DNA of 64,000 nt from Burkholderiaceae bacterium (GTDB lineage Bacteria; Pseudomonadota; Gammaproteobacteria; Burkholderiales; Burkholderiaceae_C), in contig JACKLM010000005.1 in assembly GCA_024235895.1 (NCBI GenBank), forward strand, positions 1 through 64,000, given 5' to 3'. A program made the translations under genes and the position numbers. The stretch's first letter is position 1, and each line of letters starts with the position of its first letter. The notes under the pieces are model-generated. The model made no database searches, had not been told where the DNA came from, and saw nothing but the letters and a program-made list of their open reading frames with translations. Positions 8,121 to 16,611 of the stretch are shown piece after piece.

Positions 8121-9080
8121 ATGGATGACGCCGAGGTCCGGGCGATCGCGGCCGCACTCGCCGCCGGCGATCTCCGTTGCGGTGCCCGGCTGATCACGCG
8201 CATCGAGCGTGGCGACGAGGGTCTGATGCCCTTGTTGCAGGCCTTGTACAGGCAGGGCGGCCGCAGCCGCGTCGTCGGCATCACCGGGCCCCCGGGGGCC
8301 GGCAAGAGCACGCTGATCAGCAGGCTGGTCGCCGTCTGGCGTGCGCAGGGGCAGCGCGTCGCGGTGCTGGCCGTGGACCCGTCCAGCCCCTTCTCGGGCG
8401 GCGCCGTTCTGGGGGACCGGGTGCGCATGTCGGCCCACGTCTTCGACGACGGCGTGTTCATCCGCAGCATGGCCTCCCGTCGGCACCTGGGCGGGCTGGC
8501 GCGCGCCGCCGGGGACGCGCTCGTGGTCCTGGATGCGATGCCATGGGACGTCGTGCTGATCGAGACCGTCGGTGTCGGGCAGAACGAGACCGAGATCGTC
8601 CGTCATGCCTCGGTGGTGCTGCTCGTGCAGACGCCCATGGGAGGCGACGACGTGCAGGCCGCCAAGGCCGGGATCACGGAGATCGGCGACATCTTCGTCG
8701 TCAACAAGAGCGATCACCTCAGGGCGGATGCCACCGTGCGCCAGCTCCAGGCGATGATCGAACTGACGCAGCGGCTGCACCCCGACCGCGGCTGGCAGCC
8801 GCCGGTGCTGAAGACGAACGCCGTGGACGGCCAGGGCGTCGCGGAGCTCGCGGTCCGGATCGATCAGTGCTTCGAGCACCTGCGGCGCCACGAGGGCACG
8901 ACGCGGGCGCGCCAGCGCACCCGGCTGCGCCACCGCGTCAACGAGGTCCTGAGCGACATGCTCGCAAGGCGCCTGCGCGAGGACGAGGATCCGGCGCTCG
9001 AGCCACAGATCGCGGCGCTTCTCAGCCGCGAGACCGATCCCTACGCCGTCGCCGCGGGCCTTCTCGCCCGCATCGGCTGA
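8121..9080 (+). CDS. MeaB/ArgK-type GTPase, mutase chaperone
   Basis: A 319-residue G3E-family GTPase. Walker A is GITGPPGAGKST (about residues 53-64). The family signatures DPSSPFSGGAVLGDRVRM, ETVGVGQNE and NKSD (about 195) follow, with a helical C-terminal dimerisation arm. MeaB proteins gate cofactor loading and protect or reactivate B12 mutases, so its position six bases after the small subunit ties it to this particular mutase. Length and motifs are complete. It is probably translated as part of the same message as the two subunits. Confidence 0.92.
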   Translation: MDDAEVRAIAAALAAGDLRCGARLITRIERGDEGLMPLLQALYRQGGRSRVVGITGPPGAGKSTLISRLVAVWRAQGQRVAVLAVDPSSPFSGGAVLGDRVRMSAHVFDDGVFIRSMASRRHLGGLARAAGDALVVLDAMPWDVVLIETVGVGQNETEIVRHASVVLLVQTPMGGDDVQAAKAGITEIGDIFVVNKSDHLRADATVRQLQAMIELTQRLHPDRGWQPPVLKTNAVDGQGVAELAVRIDQCFEHLRRHEGTTRARQRTRLRHRVNEVLSDMLARRLREDEDPALEPQIAALLSRETDPYAVAAGLLARIG

Positions 9081-9093
9081 GGCCAGCCCCACC

Positions 9094-9726
9094 GTGGCCC
9101 GCAGCCGGTCCGCCGACTTCGACGACGTCCGCTCGTCGATCCTCGATGCGGCGGCGCGGCTCTTCGCCGCCCAGGGCTTCCGCAACACGAGCATCGTCGA
9201 CATCGGCCTGGCCTGCGAGGCGTCCAAGTCGCGCATGTACCACTACTTCGCCAGCAAGGAGGCGATGCTCGAGGAGATGCTCACGCAGCACGTGGCCACG
9301 CTGGTGCAGATGGCCGCCGAGGTGGTGGCCCTGCCGCTGGACCCGCGCGACAAGCTGCGCCGCTACGTGGCGCTGCACCTTCGCCACTACTACGAGTCGC
9401 GCGACCGGCACACGGTGCTGATCGAGGACGCCGACCACCTGCCCGCGCAAGGGCGCGCCGCGGTCGAGCGCAGCGAGCAGCAGCTGGTTGCCATGCTCGT
9501 GAGCCTGCTGCAGCAGATCCAACCCGAGCGCTTGCGGGATCACCATCTCGCCACCGCAGACGCGATGCTGATCTACGGCATGCTGAACTGGACCTACACC
9601 TGGTACCGGCCGAGCGGGCGCCTGACCCTGGACGCACTGGCCGACCGTGCGACCCGGTTGTGCCTGTACGGCATCGCCGGCGACACGTCACCCGGCGCCG
9701 ACCCGGACCGCGTCGTCGCGCGGTGA
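9094..9726 (+). CDS. TetR-family transcriptional regulator
   Basis: A 210-residue repressor-type protein with an N-terminal helix-turn-helix (about residues 11-57: ILDAAARLFAAQGFRNTSI ... SKSRMYHYFASKEAML) and a divergent ligand-binding C-terminal domain. The start is a GTG at 9094, which leaves a 13-base gap after the GTPase gene and gives the normal TetR N-terminus. It is embedded within the mutase operon and most likely senses a CoA thioester of the pathway. The palindrome at 5901-5914 upstream of the operon is its probable operator. Confidence 0.88.
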   Translation: MARSRSADFDDVRSSILDAAARLFAAQGFRNTSIVDIGLACEASKSRMYHYFASKEAMLEEMLTQHVATLVQMAAEVVALPLDPRDKLRRYVALHLRHYYESRDRHTVLIEDADHLPAQGRAAVERSEQQLVAMLVSLLQQIQPERLRDHHLATADAMLIYGMLNWTYTWYRPSGRLTLDALADRATRLCLYGIAGDTSPGADPDRVVAR

Positions 9727-9753
9727 GCGACGAGCACCGACGAGGAGACCCCC

Positions 9754-11091
9754 GTGAGCCCAGCCTTGCACGAGACCCAGCCCGAGGATTTCCAGCCGCT
9801 CGAGAAGTTGCGTGCGGTCCAGGACCGCAAGCTCGAGGCGCTAGGCCGGCGACTGGCGGCCTCCCCGGACTGGCAGGCCCACCTGTCGCGGGCCGGTGTC
9901 GAGGCACGCGACCTGCGGGACCGCGCGTCGCTGGCAGCGATGCCCACGCTGGAGAAGGCGGACCTGCGTGCGCGCTACCCGTTTCCGATGCTGACCGTGC
10001 CGGGCGAGTCGGTGGCGCGCTTTTGCGCCACCTCGGGCACGACGGGGCTGCCCGTGCTGTTCGGCTTCACGCGCCACGACTGGGAGGTGACGCTGGTGCA
10101 GCAGATGGCCCGCATCTATCGGGCCGTCGGGGTCGCGCCCGGAGACCGCGTCTACCAGGGCTACGGCTACGGCCTGTGGATCGGCGGCTCGGCGATGGAC
10201 GTGGCGCTGAATGCCTACGGCGCCGTCAATTTCCCGGTCGGCCCCGGCCGTGCCGAGCTGATGCTGCAGTGGCTGGTCGACCACGCCTACACCGTCACGA
10301 CGATGTCGCCGCTGTGGCTGATGACGCTGATCACACAGGCCCGCAAGGCCGGCTTCGACCCGCGGACGCAGTGGCGGCTGCGCATCGGCCTGTTCGGCGG
10401 CCAGTCGGTATCCGCGACCTTCCGCGAGGAGATCGAGGCGCAGATGCCGCCCGGATTCAGGGCGTACAACATCTACGGCGCGACCGAGTCCGGCGGGCCG
10501 AACCTGTCGGTCTCGTGTCCGCACTCGCACGCGCACGACCAGATGCACCTGATCAACGAGGACAGCGTGCTCACCGAGATCCTCGACCCGAGAACGCTGG
10601 AGCCCGTGGCACCGGGCGAGATCGGCGAGGTGGTGTTCACCACGCTGGACAAGCAGGCCTCGCCGCTGCTGCGCTGGCGCACCCATGACCTCGTTCGGCT
10701 CGCCGCCAGGCCGTACGACTGCGCCTGCGGGCGCCGCGCCTATCCGCTGATCAGCCGGCTGGTCGGTCGCTCGGACGACATGCTCAAGGTGCGCGGCGTG
10801 ATGGTCTTCCCGACGCAGGTCGAGGATGTCATCGCGGGGGTTCAGGGTCTGGCCAAGGAGGCCTGGCAGATCTACATCGACGGCGACGGCCACTCGCTCG
10901 ACCAGATGGAGATCGCGGTCGAGCGACTTGCGGCCGCGGCCGCCAGCGCGGACGATCTTGTGGCCGAGGTGCACGCGCGGATCAAGGCTCGGCTGGGGCT
11001 GAACTGCACCGTCACCTGCCACCCGGACGGGACATTGCCGCGCTACGAGGCGAAGGCAACGCGCGTGATCCGGCGTACGCCAAGGTCGTGA
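9754..11091 (+). CDS. PaaK-type acyl/aryl-CoA ligase (AMP-forming)
   Basis: A 445-residue adenylate-forming enzyme of the phenylacetate-CoA ligase family. Motifs in order: P-loop-like ATSGTTGLPVLFG (about residues 91-103), YGATESGGPNLS near 243, YDCACG and GRSDDMLKVRGVMVFPTQVE near 340. A conserved C-terminal lysine sits in TLPRYEAKATRV. The enzyme would activate a free carboxylic acid to its CoA thioester for the upstream mutase. Known 2-hydroxyisobutyrate loci also pair a B12 mutase with a CoA ligase and MeaB-like protein, but the mutase here is too divergent to transfer that function. Ribosome binding site cgaggag precedes GTG/ATG; 9754 starts with GTG. Confidence 0.9.
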   Translation: MSPALHETQPEDFQPLEKLRAVQDRKLEALGRRLAASPDWQAHLSRAGVEARDLRDRASLAAMPTLEKADLRARYPFPMLTVPGESVARFCATSGTTGLPVLFGFTRHDWEVTLVQQMARIYRAVGVAPGDRVYQGYGYGLWIGGSAMDVALNAYGAVNFPVGPGRAELMLQWLVDHAYTVTTMSPLWLMTLITQARKAGFDPRTQWRLRIGLFGGQSVSATFREEIEAQMPPGFRAYNIYGATESGGPNLSVSCPHSHAHDQMHLINEDSVLTEILDPRTLEPVAPGEIGEVVFTTLDKQASPLLRWRTHDLVRLAARPYDCACGRRAYPLISRLVGRSDDMLKVRGVMVFPTQVEDVIAGVQGLAKEAWQIYIDGDGHSLDQMEIAVERLAAAAASADDLVAEVHARIKARLGLNCTVTCHPDGTLPRYEAKATRVIRRTPRS

Positions 11092-11114
11092 GTCGCGACC
11101 CCGGCTGCGAAGCT

Positions 11115-11369
11115 GCCCGCGACGCGCGAGCCGTGCACACGGACGTGCCCATGCTTCAGGTCCGACAGGCGGAGGAACGTGAAGAACGGATCTGGATGGT
11201 CACCCGGCGGGCGCGCGGCGTCGAAGAAGCGCCGGTAGCGCTCCAGCAGCGGCTGGGCGTACACGAGGCGGTTGTCCACCAGGGCGCCGGCGCGCGCCGG
11301 GGCCAGCGTCGCCAGCCTTGCGTGGGCATTGACGCGGCCAGCGATCGTGGCCGTCGCGAAGCGGGTCAC
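11115..11369 (-). pseudogene. Possible remnant of an HNH/restriction-endonuclease-like N-terminal region
   Basis: About 85 codons resemble the N-terminal helper domain of some HNH endonucleases: a LVDNRLVYAQPLLERYRRFF segment followed by DPFFTFLRL. No HNH catalytic part follows, because the frame runs into the end of the CoA ligase gene on the other strand. Upstream of it the frame is closed by a TGA within the direct repeat at 11343-11390. It is best read as a decayed fragment. The family assignment is tentative. Confidence 0.3.
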
Positions 11370-11390
11370 GGTGTCAAGTCAGGAGCCACC
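11343..11390. repeat. Direct repeat copy A flanking lipoprotein locus
   Basis: 48 bases here match 14054-14101 in the same orientation at 39 of 48 positions by eye, including runs agcgggtcac and gagccacc. The two copies bracket the PKD lipoprotein gene. The minus-strand reading of both gives a similar peptide (VTR, then Phe/Tyr-Ala), so they may be remnants of a duplicated gene end. The remainder of the 11092-11549 gap holds only the HNH-like fragment. Confidence 0.55.
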
Positions 11391-11549
11391 GCCGCGAGGG
11401 CGCAGCCAACCCGGCGCCAGCGACCGCCTCCCGGTTCCGGCCCAGCCCCTGAACCTTCGCTGCCGCCTGGCATTCGGCCGAGCATCGCGATCTTCACCTG
11501 TCGGCTCCTCCTGTGCACGCGTGTCCTGCGCCGTGGCGTACGCGCCAGA

Positions 11550-13829
11550 TCATCGCCGCAGCGGGATCCGGTAGACAGCCCCCAGGTACTGGAAGACCAG
11601 GTGCTCACCCGTCACGTAGCCCCGGCGGGCGTGGGCGTCGAAGACCGGCTCGGTCGTGCCCGTTGCGGCGTTCCACGCGTAGAGCATGTTGTTGCTCGCC
11701 TGGATGTAGAAGATCCAGCCGTGGCCGGCGGCGAAGACCGTACGCTGGCCGCCCGCGTCGGGCGGCGGCAGCGTGTGCACGACGCTGCCGGCGAGCAGGC
11801 TCTCGCCCCAGGAGAGGCTGCCGTCCTCCTGCAGCTCGAAGGCCGAGCCGGCGAACGGCGACACCAGCGTCTGCGTGCTACCGGTGTCCGGTGACAGCGC
11901 AAGCAGCCTGCCGGTGCCGGCGGCGCGGTCGGCCGCCGGCCAGTGCACGAAGAACACGCGTGACCCGTCCGTGCGCAGGTTGCCGACGGCGCCGCCGGCT
12001 TCGGCCAGCAGGCGCGATGCGCCGGTGTCCGAGCGCCACTCGCGCAGCGCGTAGCGCGCCGGGGGCGCGCCAGCCACGGCGCCACCGAAGACGACACGCG
12101 CGACGCCGCCTTCGAGCGTCAGGTCGGCCTGCAGGTCGGCGAGCCCCTGGTCGGCCGTGTCGGCCACGAGCGCGAAGCCGCCGGTGGCGCTGTCGTGCAG
12201 GACGAGCCGGTCGCGGCCGCTGCCGGCGCGGCTGCGCACGAGCACCACAGAGCCACGCGCGGCGACCGACTCGTCGGCGGCGGACGCGCCAGGGGTGATC
12301 TTGTCGACCGAGAAAGGGTTCGCGGCCGTCAGGTTCGAGCGCCGGCCGTTGCGGTCCCAGCGGTACAGGCAGCGTCCGCTGCAGTCGCCCGTGTTGCCCG
12401 ACGCGTACACCAGCCCGTCGCCCATCTGCCACTGGCCCAGCTGCGGGTGCCAGGGCCCGTCGAGCTCGAGCGCGACGGGCGCACCGCCGAGCAGGTCGGC
12501 CATGCGCAGCTGCAGGCCCTCGGTGTCGTGCAACACCAGCGTGCCGCGCGCGGCCAGCAACTGGCCCGGGTAGATCGACAGGCTCGGCGCAAACACCCAG
12601 TTGGCCGACGGGGCGACGGCGATGCGATGCTGCTCCTGCGTCACCAGGCCCGATCCGTCGGTGGCCTTGACGGTCAGCAGGTAGCGGTTCGGGACGACGC
12701 CTGCGAGGTCGAAACTCCCCGCGATGTCGGGGCCGACGCTGGCAAGCACCTCGGTGCCGCCGAGCAGCACGCTGACCTGGACGCCGGCCGGCGGCTCGCC
12801 CCGGACCTGGCCGGTGATCGGCAGCACGCCGTGGACGACGGCACCGTCGCGCGGCCAGTCCAGCGCGATGATCGGGCCGACCCGCAGCTCCTGCTCGATC
12901 GTGCGGGTGCGCTCGGCGTTGTCCACCGCCGTGATCCGCATCGTGTGGCTGCCGGGGCCGATCGCGCCAGCCTGCAGGCTGAACAGCCAGCCGCTGAACG
13001 GCGGGCCGAAGCAGCCCTGCAGCGTGTAGGGGCCGCATCCGTTGCGCTCGGTGAGCGTCCCGAGGTCCTGGCCGTCGAGCGTGGCCGAGACGCTGCGGAT
13101 GCCGTGCGGGGAGCTCGCGGCCACGTCGACCTCGATCGTCCCGGTCGTGCCGCGGACGCGGGCCACGACCGAGACCGGGGCGAACCCGACCTCGACGCTT
13201 CGGCGGATCTCCTGCCAACCTCCCTGGCCGTCGAGCAGCCTGGCGATGACCAGGTGCGGGCCCGGCGCGACGGCAGCGCTGTTCCACGACATGGGCGCCA
13301 GGTCGCGGCCGCTGACGGTCGTGCCGAGCGGCTGCAGGTCCAGGTACCAGTCGACGCCGCCGTCGTGCGGTGCGGACAGCGACAGGACGACGACACCGGA
13401 CACCGGCTCCGGCTGGTCGATCGCGATCGACAGCGGGCCACCGCCGGCCGCCTGGGCGACGATCGTCACCGCCGTCGACGCCGACAACGACGCGTCACGG
13501 ACCACCAGCGTCAGGGTATAGCTGCCGGGTTGGTCGGCGACGAAGGTCGGCCGCGCCGTGGCCGGGTCGCCCAGGCTCGGGCTGGCACCGGCAGGCGCGG
13601 ACGACACCCGCCACTCGTGCGTCAGCGCATCGCCGTCGGGGTCGTGGCTGGCGCTGGCGTCCAGCGTCAGCGCGACGCCGACGCTCGCGGCCGACACCGG
13701 GGCGATCACGGCCACCGGCGCGCGGTTCAGCGGCGGCGTGTCCGGTGCGGTCGTCGAGCCGCCGCCGCCGCAGCCGCCGACGGCCAGCGCGAGCAGCCAG
13801 GCCAGGGTCGAGGTGAACGATCGCATCAT
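11550..13829 (-). CDS. PKD-domain lipoprotein with WD/Kelch-like C-terminal repeats
   Basis: A 759-residue exported lipoprotein. Residues 1-20 are a signal peptide ending in the lipobox LAVGGC (Cys20), followed by a Gly/Ser/Thr linker. A PKD-type beta-sandwich lies at about 33-115 (SASHDPDGDALTHEWRV). Two or three further Ig-like modules follow (about 125-400). The C-terminal 350 residues contain repeated WxxGDGLVYASG, RVFFVHWP and GWIFYIQASN strands suggestive of a propeller. The function is unknown; such proteins sit on the outer membrane or cell surface and bind polymers or partners. The start at 13829 is set by aggag seven bases upstream and by the signal peptide. Confidence 0.8.
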   Translation of the reverse strand: MMRSFTSTLAWLLALAVGGCGGGGSTTAPDTPPLNRAPVAVIAPVSAASVGVALTLDASASHDPDGDALTHEWRVSSAPAGASPSLGDPATARPTFVADQPGSYTLTLVVRDASLSASTAVTIVAQAAGGGPLSIAIDQPEPVSGVVVLSLSAPHDGGVDWYLDLQPLGTTVSGRDLAPMSWNSAAVAPGPHLVIARLLDGQGGWQEIRRSVEVGFAPVSVVARVRGTTGTIEVDVAASSPHGIRSVSATLDGQDLGTLTERNGCGPYTLQGCFGPPFSGWLFSLQAGAIGPGSHTMRITAVDNAERTRTIEQELRVGPIIALDWPRDGAVVHGVLPITGQVRGEPPAGVQVSVLLGGTEVLASVGPDIAGSFDLAGVVPNRYLLTVKATDGSGLVTQEQHRIAVAPSANWVFAPSLSIYPGQLLAARGTLVLHDTEGLQLRMADLLGGAPVALELDGPWHPQLGQWQMGDGLVYASGNTGDCSGRCLYRWDRNGRRSNLTAANPFSVDKITPGASAADESVAARGSVVLVRSRAGSGRDRLVLHDSATGGFALVADTADQGLADLQADLTLEGGVARVVFGGAVAGAPPARYALREWRSDTGASRLLAEAGGAVGNLRTDGSRVFFVHWPAADRAAGTGRLLALSPDTGSTQTLVSPFAGSAFELQEDGSLSWGESLLAGSVVHTLPPPDAGGQRTVFAAGHGWIFYIQASNNMLYAWNAATGTTEPVFDAHARRGYVTGEHLVFQYLGAVYRIPLRR

Positions 13830-14053
13830 TTGCGCTCCTGTCGATGGGCCACCGGTCCGGCGACGGCGTCCGGCGACCCCGTCTGCGCGCCCGGGCCGCA
13901 ACGCCGCCGTGCAGGGCGCCGACCCGCGCACGGCAGGGTTTGCCGCGCGGCATCAGGGCGGTGGCGCTGCGTCCCGGCATTCGTCGGCAATGTAACCACC
14001 ATGGCGTCGCACGCCACCGCAAGGACCTCGTCCAAGGCAGTCCCCTCCAGAAG

Positions 14054-14101
14054 GATCGTGACCGCAGCGTAGCGGGTCACCGGCTCAAGTCGCGAGCCAC
14101 C
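14054..14101. repeat. Direct repeat copy B flanking lipoprotein locus
   Basis: Partner of 11343-11390 (39 of 48 identical, same orientation, 2.7 kb apart). It overlaps the 3' end of the doubtful 77-codon frame. Confidence 0.55.
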
Positions 14102-14310
14102 CGCTGCACGGGACCGCGGCATACCCAATGCAGCTCTCGGCCATCGTGCGCGCCCCACCCCTGCTGCCCCCTCTCCTCCGCCTCGTACTCCACCGAGAAG
14201 TCCACCCCCGCGTCCAGCGCCGAGTCGATCCGGCGGAGCGCGGCGTTCATGTTGGCCAGCAGGCGCAGCCCGCGGAAGGCTTGCGGCGAGCTGGCGATGT
14301 ATCGGATCAC
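14077..14310 (-). CDS. Small hypothetical protein
   Basis: A 77-residue frame starting with GTG. Its composition is more protein-like than neighbouring chance frames: an amphipathic helix in AFRGLRLLANMNAALRRID and an acidic stretch in FSVEYEAEERG. There is no signal peptide, no known domain and no clear ribosome binding site. The 3' end overlaps the direct repeat. It could equally be a gene fragment. Confidence 0.3.
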   Translation of the reverse strand: MIRYIASSPQAFRGLRLLANMNAALRRIDSALDAGVDFSVEYEAEERGQQGWGAHDGRELHWVCRGPVQRVARDLSR

Positions 14311-14572
14311 GTCCGGACGCTGGCCGCCCGGCGCGCCGGCCGTCCCACCCGGGTGCGTCCGCTTTCAGCCCAGGTCGATGCGACGGCGGCTGGCGTCGCG
14401 CGGTCGCCCCGGGCACCGGGATCGGTTGCCACCGGGCCGCGACCCTGGGGGCGACCGAGGCATTGGGACGCCCACGCACGCGCCGGGACGCAGGGGTTTA
14501 GAAGCGGTTCGCGCAGCGCGGCCGCGCTGCGAGTAACCCAGTGCACATTGCCTGGCCCAACCGGAGACCTCC

Positions 14573-15175
14573 ATGAGCCCAAGCCCTTCCTCGCAGCCCC
14601 GCGCCTCGATGGCGCTCGCGACCGCCGCGCTGGCGGGCCTGACGGCGTGGGCGGGCCCTGCCGCCGCCACGCAGACCCTGCAGTTCGTCGCCGATGGCAT
14701 CCCGGCGGCCAATGCCAGCGCGCCGCCGGCGACCTCGGCGTTCGCGGACTGGTGCAGCGGGCGCTGCTTCCCGACGACCGAGTTCCCGGTCTACGACCCG
14801 GGCAACGGCAAGCAAAAGGGCATGGCCCACGTGTGGGGCCGGGACTTCGTGTTTGGCGCCGGCGGCTCGCTGTGCTTCAGCGAGTTCATCGTCTTCGCGC
14901 TCGCGCAGGGCGACTTGCACATCGCCTCCGGGCCCAATGGAACCTGCGGGGCGCCGATCGACCCTGCGCTGAAGGCGCCCAAATACCCCGAGCTCGGCGC
15001 ACTGGTCGTGATCGCCGGTGGCGGCGACGGCGTGATCGCGGGCGGAACCGGCCGTTATGCGAACTGGTCCGGCAGCTTCAGCGACCGGGTCTTCGTCGGC
15101 TTCGGCGAGCCGACCAGCGGCGTCGGCGGCATCGTCTACTACGACCAGCTCTGGTTCGGCATCAGCGGCAAATAG
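14573..15175 (+). CDS. Secreted beta-barrel-like protein of unknown function
   Basis: A 200-residue protein with a signal peptide (about residues 1-32, ending AAAT) and a mature part rich in Gly, aromatic residues and short strands. The motif AGGTGRYANWSGSF (about 162-175) resembles the GGTGxYxGAxG turn of allene-oxide-cyclase/dirigent-like small barrels. The same motif type appears in the unrelated-looking protein at 39516-40082. Four cysteines (two in CSGRC) may form periplasmic disulfides. ccggaga lies upstream of the ATG. Function and partner are not evident; it is transcribed away from the lipoprotein gene. Confidence 0.7.
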   Translation: MSPSPSSQPRASMALATAALAGLTAWAGPAAATQTLQFVADGIPAANASAPPATSAFADWCSGRCFPTTEFPVYDPGNGKQKGMAHVWGRDFVFGAGGSLCFSEFIVFALAQGDLHIASGPNGTCGAPIDPALKAPKYPELGALVVIAGGGDGVIAGGTGRYANWSGSFSDRVFVGFGEPTSGVGGIVYYDQLWFGISGK

Positions 15176-15331
15176 GCTGGCTTGCGGCGTGGCGCCGCGC
15201 GGCTTGGCGGACGACCCCGGGAGCGTGGCAAGGCGCTGCAGCGCCATCGATGGCGCAGGAGGCGGCCCTGGCGGCAGAGGCCAGGGCGCCGCAACGGTGT
15301 GCCGTGTTCGTCACGGCGCAGACCCCCAGCC

Positions 15332-16609
15332 TCACGAGAAATGCAGCCCCGGCACCCGCAGCCACGGCAGGCATTCGCTGCCCATGTCCAGCCGCTCGCG
15401 GCTGACGGCGGTGACCTCGCGCAGCATCTGCGCCACGTTGCCGGTGATCATCGTCTCCGACAGCGCGGCGCCGATGCGCCCGTCGGCGATCAGGAAGCTG
15501 TTCTTGACGACGCCGGAGAAGTCGCCGCTGGGCACGGGCTCGCCCATCGACAGCCGGTCCACCAACGCCCCGCGCGGCACGCCGGCGATGATCGCCGCCA
15601 GCGGCGTGTCGCCGGCTGCCAGCGCCCAGCCCGAGGCGGCCACGGGCCGGTGCGGCACGCCGGTCTTGCGGCTGCCGTACAGCGTCGGCGTGAGCTGCGC
15701 CAGCCGGCCGGCATCGAGCAGCGTCACCGGCGGCGCGACGAAGGCGTCGGCGGTCAGCGGGGCGCAGCCGGGCGCGTCATCGCGGCTGGCGAGCGTCAGC
15801 AGCGGCGAGGCGACCCGCTCGCCGACGCGCGTGCGGTACAGCGAGCTGCCGTCGATCAGCGGCCCGTCGCCGAGCTGCTGCATCAGCCAGCCCAGGAGGT
15901 CGGCCACCGCGCGCGGCGAGAGCACCACGTCGCCGACGAAGCGCTCGCCGACCGGCTGCGTATGCACCTGCCGCGTCAGCGCGCGCATCATCTCGGCGAT
16001 GCCGAACAGCGCCGGCCCGCCAGCCAGCGTCTCGTCCTGGCCGCCGCCGTAGTTGAACGAGCTCGCCTGCGTGCCCTCGCGCGCGAGGCCGAACACGGCC
16101 AGCTCGTACCAGCCGAGCTCGCAGCCGAGGTCGCTGCCGCCCGTGGTCAGCGTGTGCTGGCGCAGCTGCTGGTGGGCCGCGAGGCCCTCCTCGATCATCA
16201 TCGTCGGCGTGGCCTGCGCGCGGAAGTCGAGCAGCGCGCGCACGGCACCGGTCAGCTCGCCGGCGTCGCAGGCCAGGGGGCCGCGCACGATGCGCGCGCG
16301 CTGGTCCTCGGAAACCGCGTTGGCCTCGTCCTGCGGCGCCGCCAGCGTGGCCTGCCACAGCGTCTCGACGAGCGCGGCGACACCCGCCGCGGACAGGTCG
16401 CTGCCCTCGGCCGCCGCGCGTCGCCCGTCCTTCAGCCCGACCAGCGCGAGCTTGTGGCGCTCGCTGCTGCGCAGCAGGCTGGGCTCGTTGTGCTGCACGT
16501 TCAGCTCGCGGCGCAGCTGCTCGCTGGCGCTGGCCTGCGCGGCGTCGAAGCCGCGCCGCCGCAGCCGCTCGATCGCCTCGACGGCGGCGTCCTGCACGAC
16601 CAGCGTCAT
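15332..16609 (-). CDS. pmbA: TldE/PmbA-family metalloprotease subunit
   Basis: A 425-residue TldD/TldE-family protein, the non-catalytic partner type. It lacks an HExxxH motif, while TldE features such as SSFNYGGGQDETL, LSPRAVADLLGW and SGDFSGVVKNSFLIADG are present. In enterobacteria TldD and TldE form a heterodimeric protease that processes unfolded peptides, including microcin B17 and CcdA antitoxin. It follows tldD with a two-base gap; a GTG at 16615 overlapping the tldD stop is an alternative start. No peptide-antibiotic gene is nearby, so a housekeeping or unknown substrate is likely. Confidence 0.85.
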   Translation of the reverse strand: MTLVVQDAAVEAIERLRRRGFDAAQASASEQLRRELNVQHNEPSLLRSSERHKLALVGLKDGRRAAAEGSDLSAAGVAALVETLWQATLAAPQDEANAVSEDQRARIVRGPLACDAGELTGAVRALLDFRAQATPTMMIEEGLAAHQQLRQHTLTTGGSDLGCELGWYELAVFGLAREGTQASSFNYGGGQDETLAGGPALFGIAEMMRALTRQVHTQPVGERFVGDVVLSPRAVADLLGWLMQQLGDGPLIDGSSLYRTRVGERVASPLLTLASRDDAPGCAPLTADAFVAPPVTLLDAGRLAQLTPTLYGSRKTGVPHRPVAASGWALAAGDTPLAAIIAGVPRGALVDRLSMGEPVPSGDFSGVVKNSFLIADGRIGAALSETMITGNVAQMLREVTAVSRERLDMGSECLPWLRVPGLHFS

Positions 16610-16611
16610 CG

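Larger units (their letters stand above)
13830..14572. other. 743-base region with one doubtful small gene and a direct repeat
   Basis: Between the lipoprotein gene and the next plus-strand gene no confident coding sequence is visible. It contains direct-repeat copy B (14054-14101) and a possible 77-codon minus-strand frame at 14077-14310. A longer overlapping frame is Arg/Gly/Pro-rich and looks like chance. Confidence 0.5.

Noticed and set aside
12195..14072. Plus-strand frame opposite the PKD lipoprotein gene
   Set aside because: Arg/Ala/Gly-rich with no family features; the minus-strand frame has a lipobox, a PKD domain and a ribosome binding site.
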